The position numbers and the translations under genes were made by a program. From NCBI RefSeq assembly GCF_005502275.1, contig NZ_SWLZ01000011.1, positions 1 through 64,000 of the forward strand: a DNA stretch of 64,000 nt. Direction: 5' to 3'. This stretch comes from Robertmurraya siralis (lineage in GTDB: Bacteria > Bacillota > Bacilli > Bacillales > Cytobacillaceae). Positions 39,873-46,634 of the stretch are shown piece after piece (the stretch's first letter is position 1; every line of letters starts with the position of its first letter). The notes below the pieces were generated by a model. The model was not told the DNA's origin and ran no database searches. It was given only the letters and a program-made list of their open reading frames with translations.

Positions 39873-40850
39873 TTAGGCATTCACTTTCAATTTCTTGAAT
39901 TCTTCTGTCAGCATTGGAACAACTTCAAACAAGTCCCCAACAATACCATAATCTGCAACATTAAAGATATTTGCTTCTGGATCTTTATTAATCGCCACGA
40001 TGACTTTTGAATTGGACATGCCTGCTAAATGTTGAATCGCTCCAGAAATTCCACAAGCAATATAAAGATCAGGTGTTACAACTTTACCCGTTTGACCGAT
40101 TTGCAATGAATAGTCGCAATACTCTGCGTCACATGCACCTCGAGATGCGCCAACAGCTCCACCAAGCACATTTGCAAGTTCTTTTAGCGGTTCAAATCCT
40201 TCTTCACTTTTAACTCCGCGGCCCCCAGCGACAACCACTTTCGCTTCAGAAAGATCAACCCCTTCAGTTGCTTTTCTAACAACCTCTTTGATAATTGTTC
40301 GCAAGTCTTTAATATCAACCGCTAGAGTAGAAACTTCTCCTGTTCTCGATTCATCCTTCTCTATTGGAGCAATATTATTCGGACGAATGGTTGCAAATAT
40401 CAAACCATCTGTCACAATTTTCTTTTCAAAGGCCTTTCCTGAATAAATTGGACGAGTAAAGACAATATTTCCACCTGTTACTTCAATGCTTGTGACGTCC
40501 GAAATTAATCCCGAATGAAGTTTGCTCGCAATTTTCGGTGAGAGGTCCTTCCCTAAAGATGTATGACCGATAATAAGCCCTTGAGGCTGCTCTTCTTCGA
40601 TAACAGCTAATAACCCTTGAGCATATCCATCTGATGTATAATGGGCCAATTTTTCATTTTCAACGACAACGACTTTGTCCGCACCATTTTTTATTAATTC
40701 TTCAGCTAGAGGCTGAACTGAATCCCCCAGTAAAACACCGACCACTTCGCCGCCTTCAGCGACTGTCTTGGCAGCGGAAATTGCTTCATGCGATACGTTA
40801 CGCAATTGTCCGTCACGGACTTCACCTAACACTAAAACTTTTCTAGCCAT
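39873..40850 (-). CDS. etfA: Electron transfer flavoprotein alpha subunit
   Basis: FAD-binding subunit (325 aa) of ETF, which carries electrons from acyl-CoA dehydrogenases to the respiratory chain. C-terminal FAD domain is clear: VVAGGRGVKSEEGFEPLKEL, VGASRGACDAEYCDYSLQIG, QTGKVVTPDLYIACGISGAI and QHLAGM. Last gene of fadR-fadB-etfB-etfA, 87 bases after etfB, with a terminator after it. Under the FadR-controlled promoter at 43501-43529. Confidence 0.96.
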   Translation of the reverse strand: MARKVLVLGEVRDGQLRNVSHEAISAAKTVAEGGEVVGVLLGDSVQPLAEELIKNGADKVVVVENEKLAHYTSDGYAQGLLAVIEEEQPQGLIIGHTSLGKDLSPKIASKLHSGLISDVTSIEVTGGNIVFTRPIYSGKAFEKKIVTDGLIFATIRPNNIAPIEKDESRTGEVSTLAVDIKDLRTIIKEVVRKATEGVDLSEAKVVVAGGRGVKSEEGFEPLKELANVLGGAVGASRGACDAEYCDYSLQIGQTGKVVTPDLYIACGISGAIQHLAGMSNSKVIVAINKDPEANIFNVADYGIVGDLFEVVPMLTEEFKKLKVNA

Positions 40851-40937
40851 TTCGATTCCTCCTGTGTAATAGATTCAGAGATTAACATCATAATTTTTTT
40901 ACAAGGTCTTTATTTAATTCGCACACGCTTCTTAAAC

Positions 40938-41711
40938 TCAAACTACTTTTGCCTCATTATGAAGAAGATCCACTAATTCCTTCACTTGGGCGGAAAGGTC
41001 TCCTTCCAGAACTCTCCCTGCTTCTTTCTCGGCTGGTAAGAAAATTTCAATCGTTTTAGTCTTCGCTTCAACGTCATCCTCTTCCAAATCAAGATCATCC
41101 AGTTCAAGCTCGTCTAAAGGTTTCTTCTTTGCCTTCATAATCCCTGGCAAAGATGGGTAGCGTGGTTCATTTAAGCCTTGTTGAGCTGTGACAAGTAAAG
41201 GCAAGCTTGTTTGAATGACCTCTGAATCACCTTCTACATCCCGGACAATAGTCACTTCCGAACCATCTATTTCTAATTTTGTAATGGTCGTTACATATGG
41301 AATTTGAAGAAGTTCTGCAACACGCGGTCCAACCTGACCTGAACCGCCGTCAATCGCAACATTTCCGCCAATGATTAAATCGGCCTCTTTATCTTTTAAA
41401 TATTCTGCAAGAATTTTTGCTGTTGTATACTGGTCGCTATCTTCAAGCTCATCTTCAATATTGATCAGTACTCCCTTGTCTGCACCCATTGCTAATGCAG
41501 TCCGCAATTGCTTTTCAGCTTCTTCATTCCCAACCGTAACAACTGTCACTTCTCCACCTTTTGAATCGCGAATCTGAATTGCTTCTTCTATTGCATACTC
41601 ATCATAAGGATTGATGATGAACTCGGCACCATCCTCATTAATTTTGCCACCAGCAATGGAAATTCTCTCTTCTGTATCGAACGTTCTTTTCATTAATACA
41701 AAGATGTTCAT
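40938..41711 (-). CDS. etfB: Electron transfer flavoprotein beta subunit
   Basis: Beta subunit (257 aa) of ETF, holding AMP. N-terminal MNIFVLMKRTFDTEERISI, nucleotide region ADLIIGGNVAIDGGSGQVGP, and the signature VTAQQGLNEPRYPSLPGIMK, whose LxxLPG-type loop contacts acyl-CoA dehydrogenases. It lies 165 bases after fadB, a somewhat long gap with no second promoter I can recognise. Confidence 0.96.
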   Translation of the reverse strand: MNIFVLMKRTFDTEERISIAGGKINEDGAEFIINPYDEYAIEEAIQIRDSKGGEVTVVTVGNEEAEKQLRTALAMGADKGVLINIEDELEDSDQYTTAKILAEYLKDKEADLIIGGNVAIDGGSGQVGPRVAELLQIPYVTTITKLEIDGSEVTIVRDVEGDSEVIQTSLPLLVTAQQGLNEPRYPSLPGIMKAKKKPLDELELDDLDLEEDDVEAKTKTIEIFLPAEKEAGRVLEGDLSAQVKELVDLLHNEAKVV

Positions 41712-41876
41712 GATTTTCCCTCCTAATATATTCCGGATAGATGATTCGGTTTAAGTCTTTTTTCCTATGTTAAAGAGGCTTGGAATGCAAGCTCTTAAAC
41801 GCAATACGAATTGTTAACGCTCTCAAATTATAGAATAGAAAATGTTTTCAAAAAATTTAGTGTGAAATAAAATGAG

Positions 41877-42650
41877 TTATCTACCTTTAAATACAGGCTT
41901 CCTTTTTTCAAGAAAGGCAGCAATTCCTTCTTTTGCATCTTCTGAGCGGAATACTTCGCCAAACAATTCAGCTTCTCTTTTAACCCCTTGATAAAATTCC
42001 TTCGTTTTCGAATAATTCAACAGTTCAATTGTTGCTTTCAAAGACAATGGACTTTTCTTCGCAATTTTCTGCGCCATTGCCTGCGCCTTTTCCAACAGTT
42101 CATCTTCGTGATAAGCATGATTGGCTAAACCATATTGGACTGCTTCTTTACCTGTAATCGGGTCACTTGTAAACATCATTTCAGCAGCCATCGCTGCTCC
42201 TACATATCGAGTCAGGCGTTGAGAGCCTGCAAACCCTGGAATAATTCCTAGCTGTAATTCCGGCAACCCTAATTTTGCGGTTTCAGACACAAGCCTGAAA
42301 TGACAGGCCATTGCTAACTCTAACCCACCGCCAAGAGCCGCACCATGAATGGCAGCGATAATCGGCTTCGGAAAAGTCTCCATTCGTTCAAATAGTTCCT
42401 GACCATTTGTTCCTAGCCTTGCAAAGTCTTCTCCAGACTGGACTGAGGTAAATTCCTTTATATCTGCTCCAGCAGAGAAAAACCTCCCTTCACCATGAAT
42501 CAAAACAACCCGAATCTCTTCGTTTTGTTCTAATTCATTTAATACCTCGGCTAGTTCCTTAATGACTTCTGAAGACAAAGCATTGGCAGGTGGACGATTT
42601 AGTTTAATCGTCGCGACATTTTGCTCATCTGACCAGCTTAAATAGTTCAT
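41877..42650 (-). CDS. fadB: Enoyl-CoA hydratase
   Basis: Crotonase-family enzyme (257 aa), ysiB/fadB of B. subtilis, hydrating enoyl-CoA in beta-oxidation. Oxyanion-hole regions GRFFSAGADIKEF and AIHGAALGGGLELAMACHFR; catalytic Glu in LGLPELQLGIIPGFAGSQRL. C-terminal KRKPVFKGR. It starts 25 bases after fadR and is followed by etfB. Note that this is the small hydratase, not the large multifunctional FadB of enterobacteria. Confidence 0.94.
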   Translation of the reverse strand: MNYLSWSDEQNVATIKLNRPPANALSSEVIKELAEVLNELEQNEEIRVVLIHGEGRFFSAGADIKEFTSVQSGEDFARLGTNGQELFERMETFPKPIIAAIHGAALGGGLELAMACHFRLVSETAKLGLPELQLGIIPGFAGSQRLTRYVGAAMAAEMMFTSDPITGKEAVQYGLANHAYHEDELLEKAQAMAQKIAKKSPLSLKATIELLNYSKTKEFYQGVKREAELFGEVFRSEDAKEGIAAFLEKRKPVFKGR

Positions 42651-42675
42651 TTACCTTCCCCCTTATATTTTGCCA

Positions 42676-43263
42676 TTATTGCTCCCCACGACAACCATTT
42701 AGAAGCAGCTTGTGAACCGGTGCTGCGAGCGCTTGTAAATCATATTTCAAATCATTCATCACCCATGTTGTCGCTGTTTCATCCATTGTTCCAAAAATCA
42801 TTTGCCGGGCAAGTCTTAAGTTTAAGGCCGCAGCAAACTCTCCATTTTCCTTACCCTCCAATAATATTTGGTCGATAACTTTTAAATACCCTTTTAATAC
42901 TTGATTAATCCTCAGGCGAAGCTCCTTGTTGGATTGCCGTAATTCTAGCTGTGTGACAATGGCTAAATGGCGATCTTCGGATAGAATCTTAAAATGCGTT
43001 TCTACCATCATTAATAATTTCTCTGCCGCTGTGGCCTTTCCTGCAATTTGCTCTTCAATTTTTTCGACAAAGCTTCCCATTTTTTCTTGAAAGAGAGAGA
43101 TGAGAATATCTTCTTTATTTTTAAAATATAAATAGATCGTACCATCTGCTACCCCTGCCTGCTTCGCAATTTTGGACACTTGGGCCTGATGATAGCCGTT
43201 CTCGGCAATCACGATGACAGCAGCATCTATAATTTGTTTGTATTTTGGTTTATTCTTTTTCAA
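42676..43263 (-). CDS. fadR: Fatty-acid degradation repressor FadR (TetR family)
   Basis: Acyl-CoA-responsive repressor of beta-oxidation (195 aa), ysiA in B. subtilis. N-terminal TetR HTH: AENGYHQAQVSKIAKQAGVA then DGTIYLYFKNKEDIL. The start is a TTG at 43263 giving (M)KKNKPKYKQIIDAAVIVIAE, with AAGGAG six to eight bases upstream; the frame can be extended by six codons to another TTG at 43281, which would put the Shine-Dalgarno inside the gene. First gene of fadR-fadB-etfB-etfA, with its own operator 210 bases upstream, so autoregulated. Confidence 0.95.
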   Translation of the reverse strand: MKKNKPKYKQIIDAAVIVIAENGYHQAQVSKIAKQAGVADGTIYLYFKNKEDILISLFQEKMGSFVEKIEEQIAGKATAAEKLLMMVETHFKILSEDRHLAIVTQLELRQSNKELRLRINQVLKGYLKVIDQILLEGKENGEFAAALNLRLARQMIFGTMDETATTWVMNDLKYDLQALAAPVHKLLLNGCRGEQ

Positions 43264-43475
43264 CGAGATCTCTCCTTCCAAGAAACACAGACATATGTAA
43301 CATTGTGATATCTATCCTTACCTTAAGGCAGCAATTTTTTAAATTGCTTTTTAAGCATCTAGTGGAAAAATGTTATGAACAAGGGCTTTGACCTTTATTT
43401 TCACACAGATTCTAACCTTTATAATCTAAACACATGATATAATCGATTCAGTTACCAATTCAAAAAAGAAAATTA

Positions 43476-43529
43476 TGAATGAATAATCATTCATAATTTT
43501 ATGATAGACGTGTATTTGCTTTATGTCAA
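43476..43529 (-). promoter_or_regulatory. fadR operon promoter with exact FadR operator
   Basis: Minus-strand promoter TTGACA (43524-43529), 17 bases, TATCAT (43501-43506). Seven bases downstream is the operator TGAATGAATAATCATTCA (43476-43493), an exact match to the Bacillus FadR consensus; the arms extend to 11 perfect base pairs (43473-43496). Confidence 0.88.
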
Positions 43530-43581
43530 GAAAATATCTTCCGATTATTATAGTAAAAAAGGACAAGTTTTTCCCTTTCCA

Positions 43582-45285
43582 TTATGCCTTTATTTGTTCT
43601 TCATCTTGCCATTTTTTCTTTTCTTCATCCACTAAGGATCTGCGCAAAATTTTCCCTACTGCCGTTTTCGGCAATTCGTTTCTAAATTCGTATATTCTCG
43701 GTACCTTATATGAGGCTAAATGCTTTCTTGCAAATTGATCTAATTCCTCTTCTGAGACATCCGCACCTTCTTTTAACACAACATAAGCTTTAACCGTTTC
43801 TCCTCGATACGGATCTGGAACTCCTGCTGCCACTACTTCTACAACATCTGGATGTTCATATAAGACCTCTTCTATTTCCCTTGGATAAATATTAAAACCA
43901 CCTGCAATAATCATATCTTTTTTCCGATCGACTACGTAAAAGTAGCCGTCCTCGTCCATATAACCAAGATCACCTGTTAACAGCCAACCATCCTTCAACG
44001 TTTGTGCTGTTTCTTCTGGACGATTCCAGTAACCCTTCATAACTTGCGGCCCTTTAATACATATTTCCCCAATTTCTCCCGCTGGCAGCTTTTCCCCTGT
44101 CTCTAGAGAAAAGATCGCAGCATCCGTATCCGGCCATGGCACACCAATACTCCCTTTTATGCGTGGACGATCCCAGAGAAAGTTTGCATGGGTGACAGGT
44201 GAGGTTTCCGTCAAGCCATATCCTTCAACAAGCTTTCCTCCAGTAACTTCCTCGAATTTCTGTTGTACCTCAACAGGGAGCGGTGCTGAACCTGAAATAC
44301 AGGAATCAATGGATGAAAGATCATATTTTTGTAAATCAGGGTGATTCAACAAGCCAATATACATCGTTGGAGCTCCAGGAAATAAAGTAGGACGCTGCTT
44401 TTCTATCGTTTTTAAAGCAGTTTCCATATCAAATTTTGGTAAAAGAACCATTTTATTTCCTTGCATTACAGATAAAATCAATACAGTTGTCATTCCATAC
44501 ACATGAAAAAATGGCAGAAATCCTAGAACAACTTCCTCACCCTTTTTACATTTATACAGCCACGCTTCACACATTGATGCATTTGCTACTAGATTTTTAT
44601 GAGTGAGCATAACCCCTTTCGGAAAACCGGTCGTTCCCCCCGTATATTGCAATAAAGCAAGATCCTCTTCAAAATCAAACTCATGCTCCTGCAATGCTTT
44701 TTGAGGCTGTCTCAATATTTCGGCAAATAGATGCTGGTTTCCCTCATGCTTTACATTGACAGAAAAACCGTACTGCTTCTTCTGAATATATGGATAAACC
44801 AAGTTTTTCGGAAACGGCAAATAATCTTTGATAGCGGTTACAATTATATGCTGCAAAGCAGTTTTCGGCATCACCTTAGTGACGCGCGGATAAAGAATAT
44901 CTAATGTCACAATCATTTTCGAGCCTGAATCATTCATTTGATACTCAATTTCTCTTTCCATATAAAGCGGATTCGTTTGTACAACAATGCCGCCAGCGAA
45001 CAATATTCCATAATAACTAATCACAGATTGCGGACAATTAGGCAGCATGATCGCAACTCTATCGCCCTTCTCAATACCTAAGCTTTGCAAATAAGCGGCA
45101 AACTTAAGTGATGCAGAGTACACTTCCTGGTAAGTCATCTCCTTGCCCATGAAATGAATGGCTATTTTATTTGGATTTTTTTCAGCTGTGTTCTTTAAAT
45201 AGTTTTGGACAGGTTCATTTGAGTAGGTCAATGTATGTGGAATTTCTTCTGGATAGCACTTTAGCCACGGTTTCAAATCAGTCAT
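43582..45285 (-). CDS. lcfA: Long-chain acyl-CoA synthetase
   Basis: AMP-forming ligase (567 aa from 45285) activating long-chain fatty acids. The start MTDLKPWLKCYPEEIPHTLT is preceded by a G-rich ribosome site five bases away; the frame is open five more codons to 45300. Motifs: P-loop YTGGTTGFPKGVMLTHKN, EGYGLTETSPVTH, and hinge GDLGYMDEDGYFYVVDRKKD; catalytic Lys near the C-terminus in LPKTAVGKILRRSL. It lies upstream of fadR but has its own promoter and operator-like palindrome. Confidence 0.95.
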   Translation of the reverse strand: MTDLKPWLKCYPEEIPHTLTYSNEPVQNYLKNTAEKNPNKIAIHFMGKEMTYQEVYSASLKFAAYLQSLGIEKGDRVAIMLPNCPQSVISYYGILFAGGIVVQTNPLYMEREIEYQMNDSGSKMIVTLDILYPRVTKVMPKTALQHIIVTAIKDYLPFPKNLVYPYIQKKQYGFSVNVKHEGNQHLFAEILRQPQKALQEHEFDFEEDLALLQYTGGTTGFPKGVMLTHKNLVANASMCEAWLYKCKKGEEVVLGFLPFFHVYGMTTVLILSVMQGNKMVLLPKFDMETALKTIEKQRPTLFPGAPTMYIGLLNHPDLQKYDLSSIDSCISGSAPLPVEVQQKFEEVTGGKLVEGYGLTETSPVTHANFLWDRPRIKGSIGVPWPDTDAAIFSLETGEKLPAGEIGEICIKGPQVMKGYWNRPEETAQTLKDGWLLTGDLGYMDEDGYFYVVDRKKDMIIAGGFNIYPREIEEVLYEHPDVVEVVAAGVPDPYRGETVKAYVVLKEGADVSEEELDQFARKHLASYKVPRIYEFRNELPKTAVGKILRRSLVDEEKKKWQDEEQIKA

Positions 45286-45313
45286 AGTAGCCCCCCCCAT
45301 TCTTATAATTTTT

Positions 45314-45371
45314 TGAACATTCTAATTGTTCATCATTAATTATAATATAGGAGCATTTCAGTGACAATCAA
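45314..45371 (-). promoter_or_regulatory. lcfA promoter and downstream palindrome
   Basis: Minus-strand promoter TTGATT (45366-45371), 16 bases, TATATT (45344-45349). Eleven bases downstream is a perfect 6+7+6 palindrome TGAACA-ATTAGAA-TGTTCA (45314-45332). It sits exactly where the FadR box sits in fadR, but it is 19 nt long and departs from the consensus. Confidence 0.5.
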
Positions 45372-45461
45372 ATATTGCTTGCCAGTTTAGCCAATCGTGT
45401 CTTATTGATTTTCGCTAAGAAATTAATAACTTCCATTAATGCAAAACAAAAGTGCACAATA

Positions 45462-45501
45462 CCTTGCAGGAACAATTAAGTTTTGATTTGTTCCTGCAAG
45501 G
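45462..45501. terminator. 14-bp perfect hairpin without T-run
   Basis: CCTTGCAGGAACAA (45462-45475) pairs perfectly with TTGTTCCTGCAAGG (45488-45501). No run of Ts follows on either strand immediately (minus strand continues TATTGTGCACTTTTG). It may close the small minus-strand ORF that ends 52 bases away. Confidence 0.45.
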
Positions 45502-45553
45502 CGTTATCGAAAGAGCTTTCTCTCCGACTCAACATCGCCTTCCAAATGCCTGT

Positions 45554-45688
45554 TTAAACGATAATAAAACCACCTGATTGGGCCGACTGTTGCTCACGCT
45601 TCACCTGGTTCCGCAGGAAGGCTTGTGAAAAAACTAAGCCGCAACAAATAAAGTTCATAGTTGCAATCACGAAAAAAACAAAATCCAT
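45554..45688 (-). CDS. Possible small membrane peptide (44 aa)
   Basis: ATG at 45688 opens MDFVFFVIATMNFICCGLVF followed by SQAFLRNQVKREQQSAQSGG and FIIV. One hydrophobic helix at residues about 2-22 is followed by a basic tail. AGGGAG lies eight bases upstream. Both the ribosome site and the start codon are inside a perfect 12-bp hairpin (45678-45717), and the T-run after it would encode VFF. The hairpin may instead be an ordinary terminator. I do not recognise the protein. Confidence 0.4.
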   Translation of the reverse strand: MDFVFFVIATMNFICCGLVFSQAFLRNQVKREQQSAQSGGFIIV

Positions 45689-45717
45689 CGAAAGGGCTCC
45701 CTATGGATGGATTTTGT
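45671..45717 (-). terminator. Hairpin with T-run (terminator, or start-codon cover)
   Basis: ACAAAATCCATC (45678-45689) pairs perfectly with GATGGATTTTGT (45706-45717), followed on the minus strand by seven Ts. It fits a terminator for the yshE side, about 375 bases downstream of the small peptide gene at 46092, but it also covers the start of the 44-codon ORF. Confidence 0.7.
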
Positions 45718-45745
45718 CATTTTTGGATTGGAATTGCGCTAAAAA

Positions 45746-45876
45746 CGTTGATTTCCTCTCCAGACGCTTGCTTTCCGGGGGGCGTGCGCCGAGCCTCCTC
45801 CTCGTGGATGCTCGTGCGGGGTCTCGGCTGTCACGCTATTCCCCCAGGAGTCAAGCGCCTTCCGCTCCAATCAACG
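45746..45876. repeat. Dispersed GC-rich Bacillaceae hairpin repeat
   Basis: A 131-bp segment is much richer in GC than its surroundings and is bounded by CGTTGATT and AATCAACG. Inside are strings such as GGAGTCAAGCGCCTTCCGCTCC, and GCCGAG with CTCGGC pair to form a long cruciform-like stem. I recognise this as a repeat scattered through intergenic regions of many Bacillaceae; its role is not known to me. Short ORFs across it are not genes. Confidence 0.7.
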
Positions 45877-45886
45877 AGTTTGGCAC

Positions 45887-45982
45887 TCACTCATCCTTAA
45901 TCTCTTTCCATTCTTCTTTCTCAAATTTCTCAGGAGGAAAAGGCTTCTTCCCATGTTCTTCGCGATCTAAATTGAGTTCCAT
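45887..45982 (-). CDS. Possible 31-aa charged peptide
   Basis: ATG at 45982 opens MELNLDREEHGKKPFPPEKF and continues EKEEWKEIKDE to a stop at 45887. Composition is highly charged, with no hydrophobic run, and looks like a real Bacillus small protein. No ribosome binding site is visible upstream, however. The stop lies 11 bases beyond the GC-rich repeat. Not recognised. Confidence 0.35.
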   Translation of the reverse strand: MELNLDREEHGKKPFPPEKFEKEEWKEIKDE

Positions 45983-46091
45983 TTGAATTCACAAAATGTC
46001 ATATAAATAGCGATACGTTTTCATGTTGAAAGATCACTCTCATTAGGTAAGGTGAAATACTTGAAGGAAAGTCCCATAGGCTCGAGGTTGA

Positions 46092-46166
46092 CTATAAAAG
46101 ATAAATAATCCCGATCACAACAAATACAGCACATAAAACAAAAAGAATTTTTGCCAATTTCTCCAA
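46092..46166 (-). CDS. Small single-helix membrane peptide (24 aa)
   Basis: A TTG at 46166 preceded by AAGGAG at nine bases opens (M)EKLAKILFVLCAVFVVIGI followed by IYLL and a stop. Almost all of it is one transmembrane helix with a short basic head. It begins 13 bases after the yshE stop, so it is probably cotranscribed with that membrane-protein gene. I know no family for it. The strong ribosome site and tight spacing are the main support. Confidence 0.5.
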   Translation of the reverse strand: MEKLAKILFVLCAVFVVIGIIYLL

Positions 46167-46179
46167 ATGTACTCGCTCC

Positions 46180-46587
46180 TTATGCGATATTCGCACCAAT
46201 TACAAATGATAAACTAATCGAAATCATCATAGAAATAAATCCGACAGCTCGATTATCCTTTTCTATTTCTTCATCCACTTTAAATTTTGGGGTGAAAAAT
46301 TCAAAAATAAAATATCCAACCAACAACATTAAAAAACCATAGGCTCCCCAGCCAACCATCGTAAATAACGTATCATGTTGTGAGATAGAATGTCTAAATA
46401 CGTTCACAATCCCAAAAATTTTTCCTCCTGTAGCCATTGCCACTGCTAAATTCCCATTTTTAATTTCTTCCCAGTTTCGATACCTCGTTACAAGCTCAAA
46501 AATGGCTAAAAACACAATAAGACATAAAATAACAATACTAAAATAAGCGGCAGTTTCTACATAAATATTCTCCCAAAAACCGGTCAT
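46180..46587 (-). CDS. yshE: DUF350-family membrane protein YshE
   Basis: Integral membrane protein (135 aa) with four hydrophobic segments (residues about 12-34, 46-60, 76-96 and 110-132). The sequence AMATGGKIFGIVNVFRHSIS in the second segment and the overall layout fit the DUF350/UPF0719 family. Function unknown. It lies 47 bases after mutS2, as in B. subtilis, and is followed by a 24-codon membrane peptide gene. Confidence 0.88.
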   Translation of the reverse strand: MTGFWENIYVETAAYFSIVILCLIVFLAIFELVTRYRNWEEIKNGNLAVAMATGGKIFGIVNVFRHSISQHDTLFTMVGWGAYGFLMLLVGYFIFEFFTPKFKVDEEIEKDNRAVGFISMMISISLSFVIGANIA

Positions 46588-46634
46588 CTTGAACTCACCC
46601 CATTATTTAAGATTCTACTAGAAGTAGAGATTTT

